A stretch of 64,000 nucleotides of DNA, from NCBI GenBank assembly GCA_023846275.1, contig CM043875.1, positions 7,576,626-7,640,625 on the forward strand, given 5' to 3'. This DNA is from Vanilla planifolia. Lineage: Eukaryota > Streptophyta > Magnoliopsida > Asparagales > Orchidaceae. The notes under the pieces are model-generated. The model did no database searches. It was given only the letters and a program-made list of their open reading frames with translations, and was not told the origin of the DNA. The translations under genes were made by a program, and so were the position numbers. Each line of letters opens with the position of its first letter. Position 1 is the stretch's first letter. Of the stretch, positions 38,620 through 49,339 are shown in pieces.

Positions 38620-39105
38620 ACGGGTTAAGGATTTATTTCCCTGACCCGAAGTAATTGCTGTACTGATGGGTGAAATTTTTTTACTTATTAATTATACTAT
38701 TATAACATACTTTTTATAAAAATTTTCAAAGATATGATTAAGATAAAATAATAGTCAAGATAAGATTGATAAAAAATATTAAAAAAACTTAATAGTTTCT
38801 ATGATGATTAATTTTAATGTAATTTGTGTATCTTGTAATAAATATTTCAATCAAACTTGATATTTTAATCAAAATAAAATTAAAATATCTAAAATTAAAT
38901 TAAAATATATTTCTTTATGGTTTGTTACTCTGATCAAGATGATCTTTATAGGATTTTATATTTGTTCTTCTCTTTTTCTTTAAGTTCTCTTATGAACAAG
39001 AGTATTAGCTATTTAAAATCTAAAAATTTGTTTAAACAAATTAATTAAAAATATTTAGGATTTGTTATCATCAAATAAGACATAATGATTATGGGTTAAC
39101 AATAT
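38620..39105 (+). repeat. Direct repeat pair, right copy (LTR-like)
   Basis: Partner of 33580-34115. The right end stops at GGTTAACA, the same point as in the left copy. The two copies enclose about 4.5 kb that includes the GC-rich block and the minus-strand copia remnant. Confidence 0.6.
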
Positions 39106-39780
39106 ACAAAGTGTACATTCAAGATTAAAGTATTTGAAATAGATTTATTCATTTGAAAAGTTCATTTTTAAAAGAAGTAAATATATGAAGAACTTGAATT
39201 TATATTATATTTTTAAGGTTTTAGATCTTAAAATAAAAAGTTACATGGACATTACCTTTTGTTTATTTTATGAATAAACTTACATTGATTTTCTATTCTT
39301 TAAGTTTAGACTTTACTTAAATATGAGTGTCACTTGTAAGAGAGATATATATCATGTTGTTCACCCATAGTAAAATCTGATGTGTGTCAACTCGATTTAA
39401 ATTCTTGAATCATTTTGTTTGAAATTTACTATGTAAGAATCTTTTGGATTACCATTCTTTTTATTGTTTTGTATAATTTTGCATACACTTGCATCATTAC
39501 AACACTTTATATGTTCATGGCTAACCCTTGCAAGCATCTTAATTTAAATTATAATTTTTTTTTGCCTTTGCTTCTATTTGAATAGCCATCCCCTTAAAAA
39601 GAAAAATTATTTTAAACTAGCTTTAATTTACATTACATCATATCTAGAATTTTATTTTAGTATGTTTATAAAATTTATATATTCATTTACTTGAGAACTT
39701 TTAATTAAAGCCATCATGCCACCAAGATAAAATCAAATGAAAAATTTTGAAACATTAAAAATTGATTTGGACAAAGAACA
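39106..39780. other. AT-rich sequence, no gene recognised
   Basis: I see nothing beyond AT-rich DNA. Confidence 0.4.
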
Positions 39781-40330
39781 CTTCTATAAGAACTTTATAT
39801 TCAACTTGAGGAATAATATCATAATGAGCTATGATGTTAAGAATTGATAGCATAAGAAATCATTAGAGACAAACCTTAGGGATTCTAGAAGTGCAAAATA
39901 GTGTTTAGCTAGGTGTTTCTCCTTTTTATGGGAACAATGATCTAAGTTCTTAGATTGCTCAATTAGAAGATTTGTTTGAGTGGTTTAAAATTGATAAATA
40001 TAAAAAACCTAGCTTTGTTAGAATAAAGTTGGTAGATCTAACAAAAATATTTTGGAATAACACTTGTTTAAGCAGCAAATGTTAAGTAAAAATTTTATCA
40101 AATGGCCTAAGATGAAACACTTGCTTATGATGAAGTATTATGTTAGATTTCTTGAAAGAATTATATAATAAATTCTATAGTCTTAACCAACATAAGTTAA
40201 CAATGATTAAATATCATAATCAATTTGATGACCTAATCTAATGGATTAAATGCTTTGATTTTGATTAACAACTAGCTATGATTTGTTGTAAGCTTTAGAA
40301 TGGATATTAAGAATGATGTGGCTTTTGATG
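39781..40330 (+). pseudogene. Ty3-gypsy gag remnant
   Basis: The plus strand reads YGNNDLS, IAQLEDLFEWFKIDKYKKPS, FVRIKLVDLTKIFWNN, then LNQHKLTMIKYHNQFDDLI. This matches the retrotransposon gag core (FDGTD...ENFFEYKEY..RKAFKVAVLKLTKYASLWYENL...YLQLTNLKQ..VEEYIREFEQL). Frameshifts and stops are frequent. It lies upstream of the integrase remnant at 40850 and probably belongs to the same element, whose reverse transcriptase has been lost. Confidence 0.65.
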
Positions 40331-40334
40331 ACCT

Positions 40335-40800
40335 ATAGATTTTAGAGGGATCCATTTTTACATGGCACAAATAAAGGTCTTTTCCCTCAATTCTTCCATT
40401 TAATCCCATTCAATAAAAACCGTCATTTTGATCCAATGGCAAATACGAACCTTAGCCTTCCTATTTCTCTTTTGCAACCCAAACTCTATTGGCCATTTCC
40501 TTTCTTCATCCACTTCATCAATACCTAAACTCTCTAACTCAATCCTAATCACAACCTCAAAGGCTAATTAAAATTACTTACATTTCCCTCTCAATCACTT
40601 CTCTTCCAAATCCCTACATAGTCGAGACCTTCCCCTCATAAAACCTCATGTTCCTACAAGGAGTTCTAACTCTTAGTTGAAGGATTCTCTTTCCTTCCTC
40701 CAACTCCACATTTTGGTAAGAGACCACCAAGCTTTAAAGTTTATAAATACCTAAAGCAAATTAAATCGTAAACATACAAAATTTTTGGAATTCTTACAAG
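40335..40800 (+). repeat. Dispersed repeat related to copies A and D (copy C, weak)
   Basis: It shares CCAATGGC...CAAA phrases, C/T-rich coding-like texture and the closing phrase TCTTAGTTGAAGGATTC with copy A (TCTTAGTTGAGGGATTC near 33564) and copy D (TTAGTTGAAAGATT near 48722). It lies between the gag and integrase remnants. Confidence 0.35.
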
Positions 40801-40849
40801 ATTTTTTATTTGTGTATTCCACAATCTTTATTTAAAGAATTTTTAGTAC

Positions 40850-41490
40850 TTGAAATGCATTCTAGAGGTATGGCAAAGAATCCAAAATAAACTTATAGAT
40901 GCATTTCCTATAATTGCTTTGATTGCTTCCTCTTTAGAATTTAGTATGCCTAGATTTCATAAGAGTAAGGATAATTATTTGATTTGTCCCAATTTTTGTG
41001 TTATTTATGAAGAAGTAAACAATAAATCTATTATTTATATTTTGGGATGTTTATTTCATATTATGGATGGATACTTCCTTAAAAGATCTTTATGTATTTC
41101 ACAATCTTAAGAAAGTTTTTAATTTCTAAAATACATTTTGGAGGTATAATGAGCCATATAAAAAGAGATAAAACAATGTTTTTATTATAATCTACATTTT
41201 TTGGTCATTTTGAAAAGAGATGTTAAAAGAATAATTAATTCTTATCATATTTGTAGGTTTGTTGCAACTTCTAAGCTTACATGTCTTTACTAGTTTTAAG
41301 TATGCCATCAGTAAACTTATTTATGGATTGTATTTTAGGATTTTCATGTATCTTTAAATAATATGATAATATTTTTGTAGTAGTAGATAGGTTTTTAAAA
41401 TGACTCATTTTATTTCATATAACAAGATTAATGATGTTTATCACAACTAAATTATTCTTTAAAAATATTGTGCTATTAATCAATCTATGA
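40850..41490 (+). pseudogene. Ty3-gypsy integrase remnant (CRM/Galadriel-like wording)
   Basis: The frame at 40850-41110 ends FHIMDGYFLKRSLCISQS (family FHIQDGYLFKGNRLCIPQ). Farther on the plus strand reads YYNLHFLVILKRDVKRIINS (family YYWPHLKRDVEKICEKC), VNLFMDCILGFS (family TDLSMDFVLGLP), NIFVVVDRFLK (family SIFVVVDRFSKMAHF) and KLFFKNIVLL (family NLFFKEVVRLHG). The VVVDRF wording is typical of CRM-like chromoviruses. The element is truncated by the copia LTR starting near 41490. Confidence 0.75.
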
Positions 41491-43065
41491 TTTGTTTGAT
41501 AATAATAAAATCATTTCTTAGTGTTACTAATGATTTTTCTTTAAGTGTTTTTATATCATATATCTTAAGGATAATTGATAAATAATTTGAAGAGCTTGGT
41601 TTTTGATTTAAATGACTAATTAACAAATGTTTAGTGAGAACGTAATGAGCATCATACATTCTTAGAGAAACTATGTGGAGTCTTTTTATTTGATCTTAGT
41701 ATGTAAAAACCTATGATAATATTTTTGAGACATTAAGAGAAGTGGGTTAGATTTTGAGTATGTGAGGTAAAAGCTTTGCAAAGTATCGTGCCACACATTT
41801 TATCAAATCTAAGCTAGTTAAGACATGCATTCATTTATGATTTCTTATTTATAGAAGTGCCTTATTGAAGCTTAAAAATATTAATTTGTATTTACAAAAA
41901 CATATTTATAATACTTAGAATACACAATCTTAAAATGTGTAAGATGGAATATAACATATGTTACTTTGTTTTTAATGTACAATAGGTATAGTTTAATTAA
42001 CTTAGTACATATGGTGAGTGAATGATATGTTGAGCAAAAATTTGTAAACAAAACTGTGTATGATACAGTAATATTAATGTACAGTACGTTCAGTTTAACT
42101 AACGTACTGAGTGATACCTGAAACTTAAGGATTTCATACTATATGTTAATATTAACGTATAGTATGTTTAGTTAATTTGGATTTAAGTACTATAATAAAG
42201 AGGTTAATCTTGAAGTAAATGTACGATATATGAATATTTTATATACGTGTCTAGTATATTTAAAGTTTAACATACGGTACATTATCCTTAATGTTCAATA
42301 AATTTAGTTTATTTTTGTAACGATTAGTTTGATCAGATCTAAACTTTTATAGAGTTATTGGAGAGCTATTGAAAAACATCTTAAAAAATATAAAAGAAAG
42401 AATCTACACTTCAATATCTTTTCATACTTCAAGATTTGGCTAAGTTAAAGTAAGAAAGAGTTTTATTCTTCTTAGTTTCTTGTTGAGTTGGTTTGAGCTA
42501 AGTGAAAAATAATTTCTAAATTATTTTTACATCAATTTAGTATATATCTTAATCTTATTATTAGGTTATAAGGACTTATACTTTTGAGCTATAATTTGTT
42601 TCTTTTGTCCCATTATGGGACTTTACCTTGGTTTCTTATTTGGTCACCTTTGAGGGTCTTCTGACCCAATGATTTATGGTTTTGTTTAGATCGGTGATTA
42701 TAGGGTCTTTAAGGCTCGTTTGGGCTAAAAATTTGTAAAGTCCTTTGGCTTGGTATGTGTAGACTTCTTTGGGATGACGTGTGTGGTTTTGTTTATTTGT
42801 ATTTGTGAAAGGTTTTTGTTAATATTTATTTGATCTTTTGGTTGGGGTGGACGTAGTTTTAATTTTGGATTGAATCATTTAAAAACTCTTGTGTATTTAT
42901 TTTATAGCATTCCTCACATAATGGTTTTAGAAGATAATCAACATTTTCCAATTAAGACTCAATTACATTCAAGAATCTCAAATCACTCACTTTTTTTATT
43001 ATTTATATTTTGAGGTTGAAATTTTATAATTCATCTCCTTTTGATGTAGATATTCTAGCTCCTTA
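41490..43065 (+). mobile_element. 5' LTR of a gag-only Ty1-copia element (left end uncertain)
   Basis: It matches 44894-46672 in order: TTTGATAATAATAAAAT in both, TCTTTAAGTG / TCTTTAAGTA, GTGGAGTCTTTTTATTTG / ATGGAGTCTCTTTATTTG, TATGGGACTTTACCTT / TATGGGACTTAACTTT, ending TTGAAATTTTATAATTCA / TTGAAATTTTTATAATTCA. The first 30 bp of the partner LTR are not clearly present and gypsy integrase codons run up to this point, so the left end is ambiguous. Confidence 0.75.
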
Positions 43066-43089
43066 AAATGCTTTTAAATTTCTTATAAA

Positions 43090-44460
43090 AAAAAATAGAA
43101 AATGAGATAGTTAAAAAATTCTTAAGTGAACTCTTATCTGAAGATAAACAGAGTTTAACTTAATACAAAGACCTTAAACATTATTGTGGTTCCTCGATCA
43201 CATAATTTAATAGGATTATAAATCTTAAGATCACTCTTGAAGTTTGAAGTTATCTATGAATTATTTAAATGAGTCTAAAATAAATTTATTTATACATAAT
43301 TTTAAGCTTTTTCATATGAATGATGGATAATCCATTAAGAATATAATTACTAGATTTATTAACGTTATTAATAGGTTTTCAAATCTTAGAAAAGTGTTTT
43401 GTAATGTTGAACTGGTGAGAAAAGTATTGTGTCTATCCAATGGGTTTGATTCTTTGGTTACATCTATTAAAGTCTCTAAGAACTTAAACTATCTTACACT
43501 AGATGAGCTATTTAGTGGTCGCATGACTAGTGAGATTAAGGAAAATGTCGACTCAAGCTAAAGAAGAAAGTGTAAAATCTAGCTTTGAAGACTGCTTCAC
43601 ACGCATTAAAAGATGAATTTAATGCAACGATAAGGTAGCTCTTCTATCCAAAAGTCTAACAAAAATTTTTAAGGAATGTGTTGCAAGAAAATACGAGAAT
43701 TGAAAGATGACTAGCTACAATAACAAAGAAAAAAAAGTTATGAAGGCATGCTGTCATGAATGCCATGAAGTCAGATACTTTTGCCTTTATTATCCAAAAT
43801 TGATAAACAAGAGAAATAAGATTAGCAAGTTTAGAAAGGATGAAAAAAAGTTCATGATAGCCACTTGGAACGACTCAGATCTAGAATCATTGTTCCTAAA
43901 TAATGAGGAAGGTGAAGAACAAAATTTGTTGTATCTCATGGCAAATCATAGTTCATTATCTGAGAGTGAAGATGGTGAGATAAATAAACTCTCTCATAAT
44001 GAGTTAGAAGAAAATTTATTTTCTTTAATAGAAGCTTTTAAAATCTTTCAAAAAAGTATAAAAGTTTGAAGAAAAAGTATAATGAATATCTTAGATTATG
44101 TGAAGATTTAAATGAGAAAAATAAAAGATACTTATAGGTATTGAAATTTACTTGAGATGAGTTAAGACCAATCTATTAGTTTGAATGTAGAAAATAAAAT
44201 TACTACAAATTGTATTTAAATTGTGTTGCATCTCATCATGTTTGTAGAAATTTTGAATCACAAAATAAGAATTTTATGCATAATAAAACTTTTTTTTATA
44301 TCACCAATTAATTATAATTATTATATGAAGAAGAGTCACATTTTAAAAGATTATAATATTAGAATTAATATGAACTTAAGATATTTCTCCTCTATTTGGA
44401 TTAAAAAGAATAATAAAAATATGCCTAAGAAAGTTAAAATAAGTTATTGCTAGTTGGTCA
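43090..44460 (+). pseudogene. Ty1-copia gag (decayed), the only coding remnant of the element
   Basis: The upstream part, with frameshifts, reads INLFIHNFKLFHMND, IKNIITRFINVINRFSNLRK, VELVRKVLC and LNYLTLDELFSGRMTSEIKE, matching gag_UBN2 patterns (INMLVHKYELFKM, FTNIINGLKSLGK, ELVRKILRSLP, LEELLGSLMTHEI). The open frame at 43707-44069 carries a zinc knuckle remnant CHECHEVRYFCLYYPK (CX2C kept; the expected His and last Cys are replaced by Phe and Tyr), then MIATWNDSDLES, an acidic stretch and LMANHSSLSESEDGE. A tail near 44340-44460 reads SSIWIKKNNKNMPKKVKISY (family IWVPKGTKTNPKGPKKIWVP). The protease, integrase, RT and RNase H that should follow are absent. Confidence 0.8.
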
Positions 44461-44880
44461 AACCCAAATCTGTTTAAATTCTAAAACCTAAAGCTTGAAT
44501 TTGAACTTTTGTGTATACTTCAATTGAATTAGAAAGGTAGTGAAGTTAATATGGAAGCATGTTGATTGATTTTAATAACTAATTGTAGTATATCTTTAGT
44601 GTTTGAATTTGATTTTCTAAATTTTAAATTCCTATGTAAATTAGATTTAAGGAGAGAAATAAAAATTAGATTTGCTTTAATCCTTTGATCCTATTTTTTA
44701 TATATATCAAAACATTTTTTTTTTTTATGTATGAAGAGAAGTGAAGTGTGAAATGAAATTTATATCCTTTAGATTAATTTTATATTAATTTAAATGTATA
44801 GACTTAGGAGGAGCATATGTTTGCATGTATGTTTTAATTATTTTTTCATTTCATTATTGGCCAATAGTTTTGTTATTATT

Positions 44881-44893
44881 AAAAAGAGGAGAT
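44881..44893 (+). promoter_or_regulatory. Polypurine tract of the copia element
   Basis: AAAAAGAGGAGAT directly before TGTTAAATTT, the start of the 3' LTR. Confidence 0.8.
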
Positions 44894-46672
44894 TGTTAAA
44901 TTTTTTTGTCTATGTGTAACTTGTTTGATAATAATAAAATTATTCTATAGTATTATTAATTTTTTCTTTAAGTATTTTTAGATTATACATCTTAAGATAA
45001 TTGATGAATTTAGATAACTTGTTTTTTAACTCAAAGCACTAATTGAAACTTTTTGATGAGAACATAATGGACATTAGACATTATACTTGTTCATTCTTAA
45101 GAAGTTTAATGGAGTCTCTTTATTTGGTCTTAGTATATAAAATCTATGGTAATAATCTTTAAGTAATGGGACAAATGGGTGCGATTTTCAATGTGTGAGA
45201 TAAAAGTTTTTCAAAGTATCTTTTGATACACTCTATCATATATAGGCTAGTTAAGGTATGCATTCACTTATATTTCTTATTTATGAAAATTCTTTGCTAA
45301 AGTTTAAAAATATTAGTTTGTATTTACAAAACATGTCTCTAATGCTTAAGAATGCATAATCTTAAAATTTATAAACTTGAATAATGTATTATATGTTATA
45401 TTTAATGTATAATACATTTAGTTCAGTTAGCTTGGTATGCAAAGTGAGTGAACAATAAGTTGAGTGAAAATATGGAAATAAAGCTTTGCATATAATACAT
45501 CAATATTATCGTAAAGTACATTTAGTTCATTTTAATATGTTGAGGGATGGATAATGCGCTGAGAGTAATACTTGGAACCCAATAATTGCATATTGTACAT
45601 TAATATTAAAGTACATTATATTTAATTCATGTGGGTTTAAGTACTATAACAGAGAGGTTAAACTTGAATGTAGTATACAGTATGCAAATATTTTACGCAT
45701 AATATATCTAGTACATTTGAAGCTTAACACAATATATTGTTCTTAATATATGGTATATTTAATTTATTTTTATGTTTAATGACTAATTCAATTAAATTTT
45801 GAAATTTTCTAAAGAGTTAAAGAGAATTTGGGAATGTTTGGAGTTGTTGAGAACTATCTTAGAAAGTTATAAAGACACCAAACTTAGATAAAAGATTAAT
45901 AATCAATTGTAAATTCGTTAGGAGGTATCTACACTTAAATATTATTGCATACTACAAGATTTGATAAAGGAAGCTAGTTTGAAGTAAGAAAGAGTTATAT
46001 ACATCTTTTTTGAACTTTCTTTTAAGGAGTTGCTTAAAGCCTAAGTTACAAATAATTTCTAAATCGTTTTACTTCAATTTAATGTGTCTCTTTTCTTATT
46101 GTTGGGTTGTATGGATTTATATTTTGTGCTATACTTTGTTATTTTTGTCCATTATGGGACTTAACTTTTGATTCTTTATTTGGTCTTTTGATCGTTATTG
46201 TAGGATCTTTTAACTTGGTGATTTGTACGCTTGTTTGGCTTAATGATTATAGGGTCCTCTAATCCTTTGATTTGTAAGCTTATCCAAGTTAGTGATTATA
46301 CTCATTTGGGCTAATAATTTATATAGTTCTTTGGTCGAGTTTTTTAGTGTCCTTTAGCTTAGTGTTTATAGGCTCCTCTGGGCCACTGTGTGAGGTTTTG
46401 CCTATCATCTGCGAAAGATGTTTGTTAGCGTTTGTTTGGTCTTTTGGTCGACGATGGGCATTGATTCGGTTTTATATTGAAACACCTAAAAGCTATTATA
46501 TATTTATTTTATAGCATTCCTTATACAAAGGTTTTAAAAGATAAAAAGTGTTTTCTAATTAAGATTTAATTATAATCAAGAATCTCAAAATATTTTTATT
46601 GCTTTATTGTTTATTACATGGTTGAAATTTTTATAATTCACTTATCTCTTATGTAGACATCTTTCTACTTTT
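44894..46672 (+). mobile_element. 3' LTR of the gag-only Ty1-copia element
   Basis: It starts TGTTAAATTT after the polypurine tract and aligns along its length with 41490-43065. Both LTRs hold a central zone of AT-rich dyads such as ATTAATGTACAGTACGTT and AATATTAACGTATAGTATG (LTR 1, 42060-42170) or their relatives (LTR 2, 45390-45770). The right end is approximate. Confidence 0.75.
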
Positions 46673-47636
46673 TTTTATAAAAGAAACTAATTAGGTTATA
46701 TAGATTGCTTAATATTATAATATTTGATAGAGATGTTAGATTTGTTTTTTATTTTTAGAGAACGTTATTCATAAACCTTGAATTTTTATTAGTTTTTCAC
46801 CAACAAATTGATGGTTAGATTAAAATAGTTAATAAGATATTAAGAAATTTATTAAGAGTATTAATTGATAAAAACATTTAAAATTAGGATTTACATTTAT
46901 CATATGTTAAATTGCTTATAATAGTATGGTATCTAAAATGACAAGTTATGTTTATGTGAAATTATTTAGCCATGAAAATATAATTGACTTATTGATTTGA
47001 TTGATTTATCATCTTGTCTTTGTATTGATTTATGCATTTTCATTTACACATCATTTTCAAATCTTATGTGTTAATATAAAACAGCAAATAAAGTTTAGCA
47101 ATTTAAGAAATTTTGAAATAATAAATAAGTGAAAAATCACCACAGAGTTTAAGGAAAATGAGTATGTTTTAGTGTGTATTTGTCATTAGAAATTACTATT
47201 CACCAAATATGGAAAATTATAGACAAAAGTTTATGGTCCTTTTAACATTTTATATAAAATTCATAATAATGTTTACATCTTTGAATTATCTTCAGACATT
47301 CATAAATATTGTTTTTAATATTAATGATTTATTATCTTTTAGAAGTATTATTTCTTAATAAAATTTACATGTCAACTTTAATACAAGTTATTCAGATGGT
47401 GTACAACCTCCTTAAAATGTGGCTACAAAGTTCTTTGATATTAACTATATTTTGATTGATGAGATTTTTTTGAGTTTTGATGTTTCACATTGGTTCCTAG
47501 TCAAATAAAGAGATTATTCTCTATTAGAAGACACATGGTTGAACATGGAAGATCCATAAAAGTTGGTGCCAAACTTAGTTGTAAACTACATAGAGTTCAA
47601 CTCTGTAGATTAAAGTTTTTCAAAGCAGGAGAGAAA
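46673..47636. other. AT-rich sequence, no gene recognised
   Basis: No protein motif seen. At its right end the purine run AAAGCAGGAGAGAAA (47622-47636) precedes the LTR-like copy D and resembles a polypurine tract, which would make copy D the 3' LTR of a lost element. Confidence 0.4.
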
Positions 47637-48770
47637 TGATACAACACAATCGTCACAAGACAATCATCTAGTGCCAAATGTCCAAACAGAATTTATAACA
47701 GAGCCAGATAGTTAGATTTTGCATAGACACCTACTAGTGCATAGATTGGTCACTAGAGCTCCAACGAAGGAAATGTAGAGAAGCCAAAATAGAGTCAAGA
47801 TATTATTATTGGAATTACTTTGTACTGATTTAGTATTCAATATTTTATTTTTTTTTCTTGTATTTTGAAACATGTAATAAAATTAACTAAATTTATAACT
47901 TTTGAGATTTCTTGTTCAATATAAGTTAGCTAACTTAATTAGTCAATTAAATTGGTAAGTTTAAGTAGTTAAGATAGTTTTTGTAAGACTAGAAGAGGTA
48001 ATTCTCAATGAGTGTCACTTTTGAAGGAGTCCTATAAGCTTTACCGAATGAGGAGCTTGATGTAGCCATCTTATCATCTTTAAGATAAGAATTATCTTGA
48101 TTGCTTTGTTTTATCTTTTTACCTTGTTTACTTATGAATACCATGAAAAAAATGAAAAAAATTGAATTTTTCATGAAATTTGAAAATGAAGCTAGTAATG
48201 CTTTGGTTTCAAGAGAGTACATTTCCTTATTGGTAGAGTAGGAAAACCTGTTAGTAAAGCAAGTGGTTACCTTATCTTTTCTTTTGCTTTATCTATATTT
48301 ATATGTTTCTTTCTTCTGCATCTCATAGCAAAATGGTCAAATCTTACAACTAGCTATCATTTCTTATCTCAATTTTCAAATCTCTAATCCTATATCTCCA
48401 TATGATTCCAATGACCCACAAACAATCAACTCCTTTTCTTATTTTTTATGAACCCCAAACCAATTTGTGACCCTCATCTTCTCTTTCAAGTAACCTCACG
48501 ACTATCCCTCTTCCAAAGCTCTCTCAATCTAAACTTCATCTCACTGCATCTCATCTTTGCACCATAATTTCTTATCTAATGCATCTCTCCAAGAACCTAG
48601 CATGGTCGAAAACTTCATGCTTAATTCCCTATGCCTCCTTCAACATCTTCAAAAACTTAAAGACAACTAAAACACTAATCTTCCCTCTCCTTATTTACTT
48701 TAATTAAAAAAGGAACCACCTTTAGTTGAAAGATTTTTTCCTTCAACTACATCAAAACGTGTCCCTTAAA
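47637..48770 (+). repeat. LTR-like dispersed repeat, copy D (approximate ends)
   Basis: Partner of copy A (32528-33600), same orientation. It starts TGATACAACACAATCG after a purine run and ends near TTCCTTCAACTACATC. The open minus-strand frame 47989-48222 has no motif. It could be the 5' LTR of the Tat-like element whose protease starts at 49258, but the interval is too short for a full gag, so this is unresolved. Confidence 0.6.
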
Positions 48771-49257
48771 TCTTTTGAGATGGCAATCAAAGGTTTAGCA
48801 ACATCATCAACTTGAGTAAAATCGTTATTTTTGGTTGTTTGCATCTTTTCCTATTGGCAACTTGGGATCTCCGAAGGACCTCGATTATCTTTCATTGGAG
48901 AATAATTGTCCATTAAGGCCTCAACAATGGTAGTCTCAAGGGGATGGTCACCTCTTGTGGTGGCCAGAGTGATCAGCATTATAGAAATAATGCTTTTGGT
49001 TGGCCCATAATGTTGTATCAACTCTAGTGCATGCTTTGCTTGCTTTTACACTGGCTTTGATTTGTGCACTAATTAATACATTTCTTATAATTGATTAGGT
49101 AGTTTAGGGGTAGTAGCCCTGATCAATGAAAATACAAACCATTTACAATAACTCTTGGGCAATTGCTTAACGGTTAATCTTGTGATTTCTTAGATTTGGT
49201 TCTATGAGTACATAACTTGATATCTTGAAGATTCAATACTAGCATCCTTTGGTATCG
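48771..49257 (+). other. Unassigned sequence upstream of the Tat-like protease
   Basis: By position it should be the end of gag of the Tat-like element, but I could not read reliable gag motifs. It is moderately GC-richer than its surroundings. Confidence 0.3.
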
Positions 49258-49339
49258 AAGATTTTTCCTCCCAAGATAATTTGCATAATGATGCCCTCAT
49301 TGTAGTTAGTCTCATCATGACCTTTTGTGACTATTAGAT
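49258..49339 (+). pseudogene. Tat-like gypsy protease, left fragment
   Basis: It reads EDFSSQDNLHNDALIVVSLI, then MTFCDY, one stop and I, matching the approach to the protease active site in Tat elements ([31 protein letters not shown]). It is cut by the 49340-58271 insertion and continues at 58272. Confidence 0.75.
49335..49339 (+). repeat. 5-bp target site duplication TAGAT, left
   Basis: TAGAT immediately before the TG of the left LTR. Its twin is at 58272-58276. Confidence 0.9.
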
